A DNA stretch of 64,000 nt from an uncultured Caulobacter sp. (GCA_937925635.1 CALALX010000021.1:1-64000); one strand, 5' to 3'; shown: positions 38,796 to 47,758, counted from the first letter of the stretch. The notes: generated from the sequence alone by a model not told the origin. Numbers and translations: made by a program.

Positions 38796-40331
38796 CTACT
38801 CCGCCGCGTCTAGCGCTTCGGCCAGCTCGCGTTCGAGGCCGTAGTAGCGGGCCCGGTCCCAGAAGCGCGGACGGGCGATGCCGGTGGAGCGGAACTTGCC
38901 GGTGACCCGGCCTTGCGCGTCCTCGCCGTTCATCTCGTAGACGAACAGGTCCTGGGTGACGATGACATCGCCTTCGAGGCCCACGACCTCGGTGATGTGG
39001 GTGATCCGGCGCGAGCCGTCGCGAAGGCGGGCGGCCTGGATGATGACGTCGATGGAGCCGACGATCATCTCACGGATGGTTTTCGAGGGCAGGCCGTAGC
39101 CGCCCATCGTGATCATCGACTCGATCCGGCTGATGGCCTCGCGCGGGCTGTTGGCGTGCAACGTGCCCATCGAGCCGTCGTGACCCGTGTTCATCGCCTG
39201 CAGCAGATCGAACGCTTCGGGCCCGCGGACTTCGCCGACGATGATCCGTTCGGGACGCATGCGCAGACAGTTCTTGACCAGGTCCCGCATCGTGATCTGG
39301 CCCTGGCCCTCGAGGTTCGGCGGGCGGGTTTCCAGCCGCACCACGTGCGGTTGCTGCAGCTGCAGCTCGGCCGCGTCCTCGCAGGTGATCACCCGCTCGG
39401 TGGGATCGATGAAGGCGGTCATGGTGTTGAGCAGGGTGGTCTTGCCCGACCCGGTGCCGCCGGAGATGACGATGTTGCACCGGCAGGCGCCGATCACGCC
39501 GAGCACGCGCGCGCCCTCGGGACTGATGGACTTGAAGTCCACCAGGTCCTTCATGGTCAGTTTGTCCTTCTTGAACTTCCGGATCGTCAGCGTCGGGCCG
39601 TCCAGCGCCAGCGGCGGGGCGATGACGTTGACCCGGCTGCCGTCCGGCAGTCGGGCGTCGCAGATCGGCGAGCTCTCGTCGACGCGGCGGCCGACCTGAG
39701 AGACGATCCGCTGGCAGATGTTCATCAGCTGCGCGTTGTCGCGGAAACGGACGTTGGTCAGTTGGACCTTGCCGCCGACTTCGATGAACACCCGATTGGC
39801 GCCGTTGACCATGACGTCGGCGATGTCGTCGCGGACCAGCAGCGGTTCCAGCGGACCGTAGCCGAGGACGTCGTTGATGATGTCCTGGACCAAGTGGTCG
39901 GTCTCGGCGACCGACATGGAGACGTTCTTGATCGCCACCAGTTCGGCGACGATGTCCCGGATCTCCTCAGCCGCCGACTTCTGGTCGAGCTGGGCCAGCT
40001 GGCTCAGGTCGATGGTGTTCAGCAGGGCGTTGAAGATCGTTGTCTTCGTCGCGTGGTAGTAGTCGCTCTGCTCACGGACGATCTGAGCGGTCGGACCGCT
40101 CTGAGCGGCGCGCAGTTGGTCGAGCCCCTTCGGCGCCTTCGGCTTCTCTCGGGGCGTCGAGCCCCCGGCGAGGCTGGCGGCGTCGACGCCTTCCCGCTTG
40201 GTGGCGGGAGTTCCCGACGCCGTCGGCGCGGGATCGGACTGCGGGCGCGTCGCGATCGGCGCGCCGGCGGGCGCCGGAGGCGGAGCCTTCAGCGGTCGGG
40301 CCGCATCTGCATCGGATCGTTTTCCGAACAC
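38796..40331 (-). CDS. cpaF: Flp pilus assembly ATPase TadA (CpaF)
   Basis: This 511-residue T2SS-E/PulE-type ATPase powers Flp pilus extension and, in Caulobacter, retraction. The N-terminal 70 residues are a Pro/Ala-rich, poorly ordered tail. The core holds Walker A GGTGSGKTTLL, the Asp box RVITCEDAAELQLQQPH, Walker B RIIVGEVRGPEAFD and the His box TGHDGSMGTLHAN. The start follows the cpaE stop by 6 bp. Confidence 0.95.
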   Translation of the reverse strand: MFGKRSDADAARPLKAPPPAPAGAPIATRPQSDPAPTASGTPATKREGVDAASLAGGSTPREKPKAPKGLDQLRAAQSGPTAQIVREQSDYYHATKTTIFNALLNTIDLSQLAQLDQKSAAEEIRDIVAELVAIKNVSMSVAETDHLVQDIINDVLGYGPLEPLLVRDDIADVMVNGANRVFIEVGGKVQLTNVRFRDNAQLMNICQRIVSQVGRRVDESSPICDARLPDGSRVNVIAPPLALDGPTLTIRKFKKDKLTMKDLVDFKSISPEGARVLGVIGACRCNIVISGGTGSGKTTLLNTMTAFIDPTERVITCEDAAELQLQQPHVVRLETRPPNLEGQGQITMRDLVKNCLRMRPERIIVGEVRGPEAFDLLQAMNTGHDGSMGTLHANSPREAISRIESMITMGGYGLPSKTIREMIVGSIDVIIQAARLRDGSRRITHITEVVGLEGDVIVTQDLFVYEMNGEDAQGRVTGKFRSTGIARPRFWDRARYYGLERELAEALDAAE

Positions 40332-40337
40332 CGGGCG

Positions 40338-41831
40338 CTACTTCTTCTTGCCGAGCAGGCCGCCGAGCAACGACGACTTCTGGGCGGGAGGCGGATCGCG
40401 GCGCGCGATCAGTTGGGCGAGCTGGTTGACGCCCTCGGCCGCCTTCGACCGCGGAGCGACCTCGGCGAGCATCTGACCGTGGTTGGCGGCCTGCCCGAAG
40501 GCCTTGGGTTCGAATGGCAGGCAGAGAGAGGGCGCCAGTCCGAGCGCGGCGCCGAAGTCCTTCACTGGCACTTCGGGGCGGCCGGGCACGCCCACCTGGT
40601 TCAGCACCAGTCGCGGCGGCGCATCGTTCGGCCGGGCCTGCCTGACCAGGTCGATCATGTTCTTGGCGTTGCGCAGCGAGGCGAGGTCCGGCGTGGCGAC
40701 GATCACCAGGTCGTCCGACGCCACCAGCATCTTCCGCTTCCAGGCGCTCCAGGCGTGGGGAAGGTCAAGGACCACGAAGGGCGCGGCCGAGCGGATCTTC
40801 TGGGCGACCTCCTCGAACGCGTCCGGATGGATGTCGAAGTCCTGGTCGAGCGTCGCCGGGGCGGCGAACAGCGACAGGCGGTCGGTGACGCGGACCATCA
40901 TGCGATCCATCAGCACCGGGTCCAGACGCTCGGGCTGGCCCAGCGCGTCGGCCATGCCCTGCAGGGGGTCCTGGTTGAAATTGAGGCCGGCGGTGCCGAA
41001 CGGCAGATCGAAGTCGGCGAGGACGACGCCCGCCTGGAGGCGCTCGGCCAGCGCCCAGGCCAGGTTGTGGGCGAGGGTGGAGGCGCCGACGCCGCCCTTG
41101 GCGCCGACCACGGCGATCTGGCGGCCGGTGAACGGCGCCGACGGGTCGGCATAGAGGCTGGTGATCGACCGGATGAGCTGCAGCGGGCTGAGCGGCGGGA
41201 CGAGATACTCGCTGACGCCGCGGCGCATGAGCTCCCGGTACAGGGCGATGTCGTTGGCCGACCCAATGGTCACGACCTTGGTGCCGGGGTCGCAGACCTC
41301 GGCCAGCCGATCGAGCTGGGCGAGAAGCTCCGGGGCCGGATCGAGGCTCTCGACGATGACCAGCGAGGGGGTCGGCTGGTTCTGATAGTGGTCGATCGCC
41401 GCCTGCACGCCCCCGGGCCGGACCAGGGTGGCGGCGCGCGACATGCGACGATCGCCGGCCGCCTTTTCGACCAGCTCCGCGGTGTCTGGCCGAGAGCAGA
41501 AGACGTGAATCGTGATGCGCGGGACGCTGGCGTCGCCGTTGCCGGCCTCGCCCCCGGGATTCACCTCGGCGACGGGGCTGGAGACTTGAGGATGACCGGG
41601 GGACTGGGACACGGGGGACGCTGCTGAGGTCGGAATAGGCGACAGGTCGGCGAAAGGGTCTTCGTCCAGGGCCGATCGCGCCGGCGGGAAGTCCGCGAAC
41701 GGATCGGCGCCGGAGGCGGGTTTGACCAGCGGCAGGTCGTCGCGCCAGGGATCGCCGCCCGCCGGCGCGAACTCATCCTCGGCCTCGAAGCCCAGGTCGA
41801 ATGGATCGTGTTCCGCGGGTCTGGTGTTCAT
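40338..41831 (-). CDS. cpaE: Pilus localisation protein CpaE/TadZ
   Basis: This 497-residue protein has an acidic, Asp/Pro-rich N-terminal part (residues 1-85), a receiver-like domain (ITIHVFCSRPDTAELV to VSEYLVPPLSPLQL) lacking a clear phosphorylation site, and a MinD/ParA-like ATPase with the deviant Walker motif KGGVGAST and the switch region LADFDLPFGTAG. CpaE places the pilus machine at the cell pole. The start ATG at 41831 is chosen by homology, 3 bp after the cpaD stop. Confidence 0.94.
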   Translation of the reverse strand: MNTRPAEHDPFDLGFEAEDEFAPAGGDPWRDDLPLVKPASGADPFADFPPARSALDEDPFADLSPIPTSAASPVSQSPGHPQVSSPVAEVNPGGEAGNGDASVPRITIHVFCSRPDTAELVEKAAGDRRMSRAATLVRPGGVQAAIDHYQNQPTPSLVIVESLDPAPELLAQLDRLAEVCDPGTKVVTIGSANDIALYRELMRRGVSEYLVPPLSPLQLIRSITSLYADPSAPFTGRQIAVVGAKGGVGASTLAHNLAWALAERLQAGVVLADFDLPFGTAGLNFNQDPLQGMADALGQPERLDPVLMDRMMVRVTDRLSLFAAPATLDQDFDIHPDAFEEVAQKIRSAAPFVVLDLPHAWSAWKRKMLVASDDLVIVATPDLASLRNAKNMIDLVRQARPNDAPPRLVLNQVGVPGRPEVPVKDFGAALGLAPSLCLPFEPKAFGQAANHGQMLAEVAPRSKAAEGVNQLAQLIARRDPPPAQKSSLLGGLLGKKK

Positions 41832-41833
41832 GG

Positions 41834-42511
41834 CTACTGGATCGCCTGCGAGACCGCGCCCGAAGCCTGGGCGTCCTTGGCGGAAGAGGTCGTCTCGCCC
41901 TTGCGGTACTTGTCGAACACCGTGGCCCGGCGGCCCGGATCGGCAGGGTCCATCGTGCGCGGCGCGACCAGATCTCCGGGGTTGGCCACCTGGGCGGCCA
42001 TGTTGGACGTCACCGCGCAGCCGAGGTTGCCGTAGGCGCCGTTGCCGAACGTGCGGCTGAGATTCTCCCACGAACCGCAGTTGGGCGTGGCGACCGAGTA
42101 GCGCTTGAAGCCGACGATCACCGGCGCGTCGGCTTGGCCGGCGGCGTCGTAGCCGACCAGTTTCACCAGGGCCGCCGGAGCGCCCTGGCCAACGAGGTAG
42201 GCGCGGGCTTCCGTCCCAACCCGGTAGCCGCCTTCGTTCGGCGCGGCGACGGTGATCTCTCCGCCCTCGGTTTGCATCCAGCGGCCGTGAAACTCGGCGA
42301 GGGCCCGGGCCTGGTTGCCGGATAGCCCGGTCGGATGAGCGGCGAGGCGAATTTCGTCGGGCGTCGGCGTGACCTGGATCGCGCCCTGCCATGCGTCCAG
42401 GGCATTGGGCGCCGCCGAGGTCGCTGGGAGGCCCCCGCCGCCGTGGGCGCAGGCCGCCAGCGCCAGTCCGGCGACCAAGGGCGTCAGGCGGGGAAGAAGG
42501 TGCTTCGGCAT
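41834..42511 (-). CDS. cpaD: CpaD family pilus lipoprotein
   Basis: This 225-residue outer-membrane-associated protein has a lipoprotein signal (LVAGLALAACAHG, lipobox LAAC). The CpaD fold is seen in AHPTGLSGNQARALAEFHGRW and the cysteine-containing segment TPNCGSWENLSRTFGN ... NLGCAVTSNMAAQVANP, with RTMDPADPGRRATVFDKYR typical of the C-terminus. It works with the CpaC secretin. It is 4 bp from cpaC and 2 bp from cpaE. Confidence 0.94.
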   Translation of the reverse strand: MPKHLLPRLTPLVAGLALAACAHGGGGLPATSAAPNALDAWQGAIQVTPTPDEIRLAAHPTGLSGNQARALAEFHGRWMQTEGGEITVAAPNEGGYRVGTEARAYLVGQGAPAALVKLVGYDAAGQADAPVIVGFKRYSVATPNCGSWENLSRTFGNGAYGNLGCAVTSNMAAQVANPGDLVAPRTMDPADPGRRATVFDKYRKGETTSSAKDAQASGAVSQAIQ

Positions 42512-42515
42512 CGCG

Positions 42516-43985
42516 CTACTCGATCACGTAGCCGATCGGACCCTGCCAGGTCCGGCCGGCGTTTGCCCCCGGAGGGGCCTGCACGGACTTGTTCAGCTTG
42601 CCCATCAGGATGGTCTCCGCGTCGTTGGCGAAGCGCAGGCCGTCCGCCGGGGTCTGGAAGGCGTTCGGATTGTTGGGATCCACTAGATAGGCCGTCACCA
42701 GGACCACCATCTCGGTGTCGCCCGACAGGTAGTCCCGCGAGCGGAACAGGGAGCCGAGCACGGGCAGACCGCCGACGCCGGGCAGAGCGTCCAGGTTCTC
42801 CCGGGTCTGTTGCTGGATCAGGCCGGCGATCATCATCGAGCCGCCCGAGGGCAGTTCCACCGACGTCTCGGCCCGGCGCACCGTCAGGGCCGGGATGGTC
42901 AGGCTGGTATTGCTGCTGCCGCCGCCGAGCGTGAACGCGCCCTGGGTCGTCAGTTCGGAGATCTCCGTCGAGATCTTGAGCGAGATGCGCCCGCCCGACA
43001 TCACCACCGGGGTGAAGGCTAGGCCGACGCCGAACGGCTTGTACTCCACGGTGACCGAGCCCGAGGAGTTGTCCTGGTTCACCGGCACCGGGTACTCGCC
43101 GCCGGCCAGGAAGCGGGCCGCCTCGCCGGACACGGCGGTCAGGTTCGGTTCGGCCAGGGTGCGGACCAGGCCCACGCGCTCAAAGGCCCGGATCGAGCCG
43201 GTCAAGCTGTCGCCGCCTTCGGCGTAGGTTCCGCCGATCGAAGCGCCGCCCGGCAGGGTGCCGTTGATGCTGAAGTTCGCGGCCTGGCCGAGCGTGATCG
43301 AGCCGGACCCTTGCTGAAGCACCGCGTTCAGGTTGACGCCCAGCTGTTTGATGACGCTGCGCTGGACCTCGACGATGCGCACCTTGAGCATCACCTGGTC
43401 CTTGCCGGCGACGCTCAGCATATTCAGCACCTGCTCGGGCTTGGCCACGTAGCGGGCGGCGATCTGTCCGGCGCGCTCCGCGTCGATCGGGTTCTGGACC
43501 ATGCCGGTCAGGATGACGGAGTCGCCGATCGACTCGACCTTCACCCGCGCGCCCGGAATGACCCGGTTGATCGTCGCCGCCAGGGCGCCGCCGTCGGCGT
43601 CGACGCGGATGTTCAGCGACAGGATCCGGCGGCCGGAGGCGTCGAAGAGAATGGCGTCGGTCTGTCCCGAGGCCAGGCCGAGCACGTAGATCCGGCGGGG
43701 CGTGCGCAGGACGGCGTCGGCCACGGCGGGGTTGGTGATCAGCACGTCCCGGACGTCGACCGGCAGTTCGACGATCGCCGACTTGCCCCGCGGCAGCGAC
43801 AGATCCTGCGATGCGCCGCTCGAAGCGAGGTCCACGCGAACGGTGGAGCCGCCGCCGGCCCCGACCAGGCTCGCGCCCTGGGTCTCGATCGGCAGGGGTT
43901 GGGCCGAAACGACGGGCGCCGCGGCCTGGACCAGCGCGGCGAGGAAGACGATGGGGGCGGCGGCGCTGAAGCGGCTCTTGCTCAT
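42516..43985 (-). CDS. cpaC: Flp pilus secretin CpaC (RcpA)
   Basis: This 489-residue outer-membrane secretin has a signal peptide (about residues 1-28), the pilus N-terminal domain (VRDVLITNPAVADAVL, around residues 75-150), a BON-like domain (VKVESIGDSVILTGMVQN), and the secretin channel domain with VEYKPFGVGLAFTPVV and LPVLGSLFRSRDYLSGDTEMVVLVT. Its ATG overlaps the cpaB stop. Confidence 0.95.
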   Translation of the reverse strand: MSKSRFSAAAPIVFLAALVQAAAPVVSAQPLPIETQGASLVGAGGGSTVRVDLASSGASQDLSLPRGKSAIVELPVDVRDVLITNPAVADAVLRTPRRIYVLGLASGQTDAILFDASGRRILSLNIRVDADGGALAATINRVIPGARVKVESIGDSVILTGMVQNPIDAERAGQIAARYVAKPEQVLNMLSVAGKDQVMLKVRIVEVQRSVIKQLGVNLNAVLQQGSGSITLGQAANFSINGTLPGGASIGGTYAEGGDSLTGSIRAFERVGLVRTLAEPNLTAVSGEAARFLAGGEYPVPVNQDNSSGSVTVEYKPFGVGLAFTPVVMSGGRISLKISTEISELTTQGAFTLGGGSSNTSLTIPALTVRRAETSVELPSGGSMMIAGLIQQQTRENLDALPGVGGLPVLGSLFRSRDYLSGDTEMVVLVTAYLVDPNNPNAFQTPADGLRFANDAETILMGKLNKSVQAPPGANAGRTWQGPIGYVIE

Positions 43986-44863
43986 CGGGACACCGTCACC
44001 TGACTGGCCTGTCCGGCCTTGAGGACCCGCACGGTCTGGCCAGAATCCGCCGATCCCCCGGCCGAACCGCGGGAGGTCGGCGCGCCGGCGTCGGCGTAGG
44101 ACCGCAGCGCCAGGCTCAGGGCCCCGCCGGCCTTGGCCTTGGTCTGGGCGCCGGCGACCAGCTCCGTGTCGGCGGCGGAAACCTCGAGCGTCGCCACGGC
44201 GCCGACCATCGTCTGGGCGTCCTTGGCCGGCTGCGCGGCCTGGTCGATGGCCAGGACCTTCACGTTGCGCAGCACCGTCTCCGTGACGATGCCCTTGTCG
44301 CCGGCGTCGACGCTGACGATCAGGTCGACCCGGTCGCCGGGCAGGACGAAGCCGCCGGCGGCGGTGTCGACGGTCACGCCGACCGACATGGCGCGCATCC
44401 CGGGCTGGAGGACGATGGCCATGAAGTTCCCTTCGCCCTGCTTGACGATCTTGCGGGCGACGATCGGCTCGCCGCTGACGAACGGTTCGCGGACGACCGC
44501 GCCGTCGAGCGCCTTGATGGCGGAGTCGCCGAGCAGGCCGCTTGCGGTCGTGGCCGCCTGCTGGGCGGCGCCCGCGGCGCCGGCCGGCTTCACGGCCGCG
44601 GGCGCGCCGTCGGTGGTGAAGCTGGGGCTGAGGCCTTCGGCGGGCCAATCCTGCCAGCCGAGGTCGCTGGCCGAGAGGCGCGTTCCCGTCGGCAGATCAC
44701 GCTTGGCGACCAGCACCCGGACGGTCGCCTGCGCGGGCGTCGGGGCGGCGGTGGCGGCGGCGACCGGCATCTTCTTGGGCGAGAAGGCGCCGCGCACGAC
44801 GAACGCCAGCGCGATGGCGGCGACGGCGGCGATCACCAGGATGAGGAGGCGTACGGCGCTCAT
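43982..44863 (-). CDS. cpaB: Flp pilus assembly protein CpaB (RcpC)
   Basis: This 293-residue periplasmic protein has an N-terminal membrane anchor (LLILVIAAVAAIALAFVVRGA) and an SAF domain (VAKRDLPTGTRLSASDLGW) followed by the RcpC-type domain (MAIVLQPGMRAMSVGVTVDTAAGGFVLPGDRVDL segment). It is thought to connect with the secretin or bind peptidoglycan. A CtrA-like box lies 119-135 bp upstream (44982-44998), suggesting a promoter of its own. Confidence 0.94.
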   Translation of the reverse strand: MSAVRLLILVIAAVAAIALAFVVRGAFSPKKMPVAAATAAPTPAQATVRVLVAKRDLPTGTRLSASDLGWQDWPAEGLSPSFTTDGAPAAVKPAGAAGAAQQAATTASGLLGDSAIKALDGAVVREPFVSGEPIVARKIVKQGEGNFMAIVLQPGMRAMSVGVTVDTAAGGFVLPGDRVDLIVSVDAGDKGIVTETVLRNVKVLAIDQAAQPAKDAQTMVGAVATLEVSAADTELVAGAQTKAKAGGALSLALRSYADAGAPTSRGSAGGSADSGQTVRVLKAGQASQVTVSR

Positions 44864-44981
44864 TAGGTCGAACTGACCCTTGAAGGGACACTGGGCATAT
44901 GAACGTCCGGCCGATCCGGCGCGGGCGCATGGGCGATTCGTCGCCGTCCCTTCTGGCGGCAGCTCACCATCCTGCGGGCAT

Positions 44982-44998
44982 GGTTAACGCCCGCCTAA
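44982..44998 (-). promoter_or_regulatory. CtrA-like box upstream of cpaB
   Basis: On the minus strand the sequence reads TTAG-GCGGGCG-TTAACC, one mismatch from the CtrA consensus TTAA-N7-TTAACC. It sits in the 142-bp gap between cpaA and cpaB. In Caulobacter, CtrA controls pilus genes; binding here is inferred. Confidence 0.6.
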
Positions 44999-45005
44999 GC
45001 CCCGC

Positions 45006-45527
45006 TCAGGACAGGCCGGGAAAGAGCTGCGCCGGAAGGCTGGTCGGAAAGGCCGCGAGGGCGCCGATGGCGATGGCGACGCCATAGGGCACGTTCTCGC
45101 CGGGCGTCGCCAGGCGGCCGATCCAGCCGCGCAGGCCCATCGTCACCGGGCGGAGCCAGCCCGACCGCATCACCAGCAGGGACAGGGCGAGGCCGCCGCC
45201 CGCCACCGCGGTCACGGCCAGGAAGGGCAGCAGGGCCGACCAGCCGAGCCAAAGAGCGACGGCCGCGAACAGCTTGGCGTCTCCGCCGCCGATCCAGCCG
45301 GCCGCGAACATGCCCATGCCGACGATCAGGGCGCCGAAGCCGATCGCGACGGCCATGCCGATCTGCGACAGGGGCGCGCCGAGGACCAGGGCGGTCGGGA
45401 AGAACAGCGCGATCAGGGCCAGGGAGATCCAGTTCGGGATCGTGAAGCTGGTGGCGTCCCGCATGGCGGCCACGATGGCGAGGGCGGGGAAGGCGACGAG
45501 CAGCGCGAACTGGAGCAGCGGAAGCAT
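45006..45527 (-). CDS. cpaA: Prepilin peptidase CpaA
   Basis: This 173-residue A24-type aspartic peptidase is the inner-membrane enzyme that cuts the Flp prepilin and pseudopilins. The two catalytic aspartates lie in MRDATSFTIPNW (about residue 23) and IGGGDAKLF (GxGD motif, near residue 83). It has about six hydrophobic segments and lacks the N-terminal methylase domain of PilD, as is usual in the Tad system. It lies between pilA and cpaB. Confidence 0.94.
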   Translation of the reverse strand: MLPLLQFALLVAFPALAIVAAMRDATSFTIPNWISLALIALFFPTALVLGAPLSQIGMAVAIGFGALIVGMGMFAAGWIGGGDAKLFAAVALWLGWSALLPFLAVTAVAGGGLALSLLVMRSGWLRPVTMGLRGWIGRLATPGENVPYGVAIAIGALAAFPTSLPAQLFPGLS

Positions 45528-45611
45528 GGAACGTCCGGGGCCTGAAATGAGGGTTCGACCATGCGCCCGCAGCGGTGAACCGAAGGTTACGGCAGGCGAA
45601 CGGCCGGATCC

Positions 45612-45645
45612 AAAAGCAGAAGGGCCGCGGATTACTCCGCGGCCC
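45612..45645 (-). terminator. Terminator after pilA
   Basis: GGGCCGCGGA and TCCGCGGCCC form a perfect 10-bp stem with a 4-base loop; on the minus strand TTCTGCTTTT follows. It is 25 bp beyond the pilA stop, so much pilA message should end here, with some read-through into cpaA. Confidence 0.8.
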
Positions 45646-45669
45646 CCTGTTTTCCGAAGCGACGCCGTC

Positions 45670-45843
45670 TTAGCTGGCGGGCGTCAGGCCCGTGTTGATG
45701 TCGGTGAACGCGTCGTTGAGCTTGCCGCCGAGGGTCGACACAGCGGTGATGATCACCACCGCGATCAGGGCGACGATCAGGCCGTATTCGATGGCCGTGG
45801 CGCCGGATTCATCCTTGGCGAAGCGCGTCATAAACTTGGTCAT
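45670..45843 (-). CDS. pilA: Flp/Fap type IVb major pilin
   Basis: This 57-residue prepilin reads MTKFMTRFAKDESG, then the cleavage site G14 and the mature start ATAIEYGLIVALIAVV, with E19-Y20 at positions 5 and 6 of the mature protein as in all Flp pilins. The hydrophobic helix (16-40) forms the pilus core. A GAGGAG ribosome site lies upstream of the ATG. It is first in the pilus operon; a CtrA-like box is at 45937-45951 and a strong terminator follows. Confidence 0.95.
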   Translation of the reverse strand: MTKFMTRFAKDESGATAIEYGLIVALIAVVIITAVSTLGGKLNDAFTDINTGLTPAS

Positions 45844-46140
45844 TGCTTGATCTCCTCATCAGCAAGCTAGCGGTTGCGGGTTCAAGCCGCTTGGCCTGCC
45901 TGCCCCCGAAAACAAGGCCACTCTCGCAGGGTGCGTTTAATGGCCAGTAAACAGCAGGAGATCGTCGAATATTTTTCTATGGTTTACTTGGTTTTACTAT
46001 TAGCATCCGTTAACCATAAGCTCGAAACTGGCTCCGGATTCTCTATAGGAATCGCGCCCGCCCGCGTGGGAGCGTTTTTCAGTCTTTGTTGACCATTCGG
46101 CACGACTCTCGGCGTCGAACTCAGCCGTCGGAAAATCGCC
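45844..46140. promoter_or_regulatory. Divergent pilA / pilus-N gene control region
   Basis: This 297-bp gap separates pilA (leftward) from the 152-residue pilus-N gene (rightward). It is unusually AT-rich between 45960 and 46030, with TTTACTTGGTTTTACTATTA and CGTTAACC. It holds one good CtrA-like box and further TTAA half sites, and should contain promoters for both directions. I see no gene in it. Confidence 0.6.
45937..45951 (-). promoter_or_regulatory. CtrA-like box upstream of pilA
   Basis: The minus strand reads TTTA-CTGGCCA-TTAA followed by AC, one mismatch from TTAA-N7-TTAA. It is about 95-108 bp upstream of the pilA start, which fits the known CtrA activation of pilA in Caulobacter; actual binding is inferred. 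Confidence 0.6.
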
Positions 46141-46599
46141 ATGCGCCGCTTCCCGGGCCTCGTCGCCACCCTGCTCGTCCTGTTCGTCGCGCTTCCGGCG
46201 GCGGCGCAGAACATGCCGATCCGCATCGACCAGGCGGCCCGGCTGGTGCTGAGCGGTTCGGCGCGCGACGTCATCATCGGCAATCCCGCGGTGGCCGACG
46301 TGACCGTGCTTGACGGCCGCACCCTGGTCGTGACCGGCAAGGGCTACGGCATCACCAACCTGATCGTGGTCGATGGTCGCGGCCGGACCATCCTGGATCG
46401 CCAGATCATCGTGTCGGCCAGCGACGACGGCCGGGTGACGATGTATCGCGGACCGGACCTCTACAACTACGCCTGCGCGCCGCGCTGCGAGCGGACGCCG
46501 ATGCCGGGCGAGAAGGACACCACCTACCAGCAGGCCATCTCGCCGTTCACCACCTCGGTGCAACGCGCCTCCGGCGCCGCCTCGGCCCAGGGCGAGTAG
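46141..46599 (+). CDS. Stand-alone pilus/secretin N-terminal domain protein
   Basis: This 152-residue protein has a signal peptide (FPGLVATLLVLFVALPAAAQ, cleaved near residue 23) and one T2SS/T3SS pilus N-terminal domain (IRIDQAARLVLSGSARDVIIGNPAVADVTV then TNLIVVDGRGRTILDRQIIV, long span from residue 27 to 98). It parallels the N-domain of CpaC but lacks the BON and secretin parts. Two cysteines in YACAPRCERTP may form a disulfide. It probably assists pilus assembly in the periplasm. It leads a rightward unit with two TadE-like genes. Confidence 0.85.
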   Translation: MRRFPGLVATLLVLFVALPAAAQNMPIRIDQAARLVLSGSARDVIIGNPAVADVTVLDGRTLVVTGKGYGITNLIVVDGRGRTILDRQIIVSASDDGRVTMYRGPDLYNYACAPRCERTPMPGEKDTTYQQAISPFTTSVQRASGAASAQGE

Positions 46600-46685
46600 C
46601 GATCGCGGCGAACTGGTCGCGAGTAAACCGCCAGTTAGGGACGGCCCGCTATTCTCCGCCGCGACGTCGAGGGAAGGCGAGCCCG

Positions 46686-47228
46686 ATGGCCCCAGCGGCC
46701 CGAAAGATCAGGTCTCTATACCGACGCTTCGCCGCCGCCCGCCGCGGCGCGACGGCCGTCGAGTTCGCGCTGGTCGCCGCGCCCTTCCTCGCCCTGATGT
46801 TCGGTGTGCTCGAGCTGGGCATGGTCTTCATGGTCTCGACGACTCTGGACAACGCCACCGAGACGGCGGCTCGCACCATCCGCACCGGCCAGTTGCAGAC
46901 GGCCGGCGGTTCGGCCAGCTCGTTCAAGACCGCGGTTTGCGACAACATGTCGTGGCTGGGCTCAAGTTGCGCGACCAACCTCTATGTCGACGTGCGCACC
47001 TTTCCCAAGTTCGCGGACGTGTCCCTGACCGATCCGGTGACCAACGGCGCCTTCGACACCAGCAAGACCACCTTCGTGCCGGGCGATGGCGAGGACATCG
47101 TCGTGGTGCGGGCCTACTACGAATGGACCCTGATCACGCCGATGATGAATGCAGGCCTCGCCAGCCTCGGCGGCACCAAGCGCCTGATCTATTCAACCGT
47201 GACCTTCCGCAACGAGCCCTACTCATGA
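46686..47228 (+). CDS. TadE-like pseudopilin 1
   Basis: This 180-residue protein has an N-terminal basic stretch and the TadE-type segment ARRGATAVEFALVAAPFLALM (about residues 20-40), cut by the prepilin peptidase after G in GATAVEF. The rest is a periplasmic domain with two cysteines (CDNMSWLGSSC) and a threonine-rich central part. TadE proteins are minor pilins or anchors. Its stop overlaps the start of the next TadE-like gene (ATGA). Confidence 0.88.
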   Translation: MAPAARKIRSLYRRFAAARRGATAVEFALVAAPFLALMFGVLELGMVFMVSTTLDNATETAARTIRTGQLQTAGGSASSFKTAVCDNMSWLGSSCATNLYVDVRTFPKFADVSLTDPVTNGAFDTSKTTFVPGDGEDIVVVRAYYEWTLITPMMNAGLASLGGTKRLIYSTVTFRNEPYS

Positions 47229-47758
47229 TCGGGTTCTTGAGCCGGCTGCGGCGTGATCGCCGCGGCGTTTCCGCCGTCGAGTTCGCGCTGATCGCGCCGG
47301 CGATGATCGCCTTCTACTTCGGTCTGGCCGAGATCACCCAAGCCCTGCTGGCCGAGCGGCGCGCCGGCCACGCCGCCTCGGCGATCGGCGACCTTGTCGC
47401 CCAGTCGTCGACCATCTCCAACACCGAGATCACCGACATCTTCGCGATCGCCGCCACGATCATGAAGCCCTATCCGACGACCAGCCTGCAGATGCGGGTG
47501 ACCAGCGTGTCGGCCAACGGGAGCGGCGTGACAACCGTGGATTGGAGCAGCGCCCAGGGCGGACTGACCGCCTACAGCTCCGGCGCCGCCATCACCGTGC
47601 CCTCCGGCGTGATCGCGGCCAACCAGAGCGTGGTCATGTCGGAAGTGAACTATTCCTACGACTCGCCGGTCGACTTCTTCATGCCCAACGGGGTGACCTT
47701 CAGCCGCAAGTTCTATCTGCGGCCGCGCAAGTCGGACAAGGTCACGAAGTCGAACTGA
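47225..47758 (+). CDS. TadE-like pseudopilin 2
   Basis: This 177-residue protein has the same layout as its neighbour: basic start, then RRGVSAVEFALIAPAMIAFYFG (about residues 13-34), and a periplasmic part rich in Ser and Thr. The ATG overlaps the stop of TadE-like 1. Its last 17 bases overlap the end of the convergent pabC gene. The pair probably contributes to the Flp pilus at the inner membrane. Confidence 0.88.
   Translation: MIGFLSRLRRDRRGVSAVEFALIAPAMIAFYFGLAEITQALLAERRAGHAASAIGDLVAQSSTISNTEITDIFAIAATIMKPYPTTSLQMRVTSVSANGSGVTTVDWSSAQGGLTAYSSGAAITVPSGVIAANQSVVMSEVNYSYDSPVDFFMPNGVTFSRKFYLRPRKSDKVTKSN

Noticed and set aside
38913..41627. 904-codon plus-strand frame opposite tadA and cpaE
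   Set aside because: It has no ribosome site, no recognisable domain, and lies wholly opposite well-defined pilus genes.
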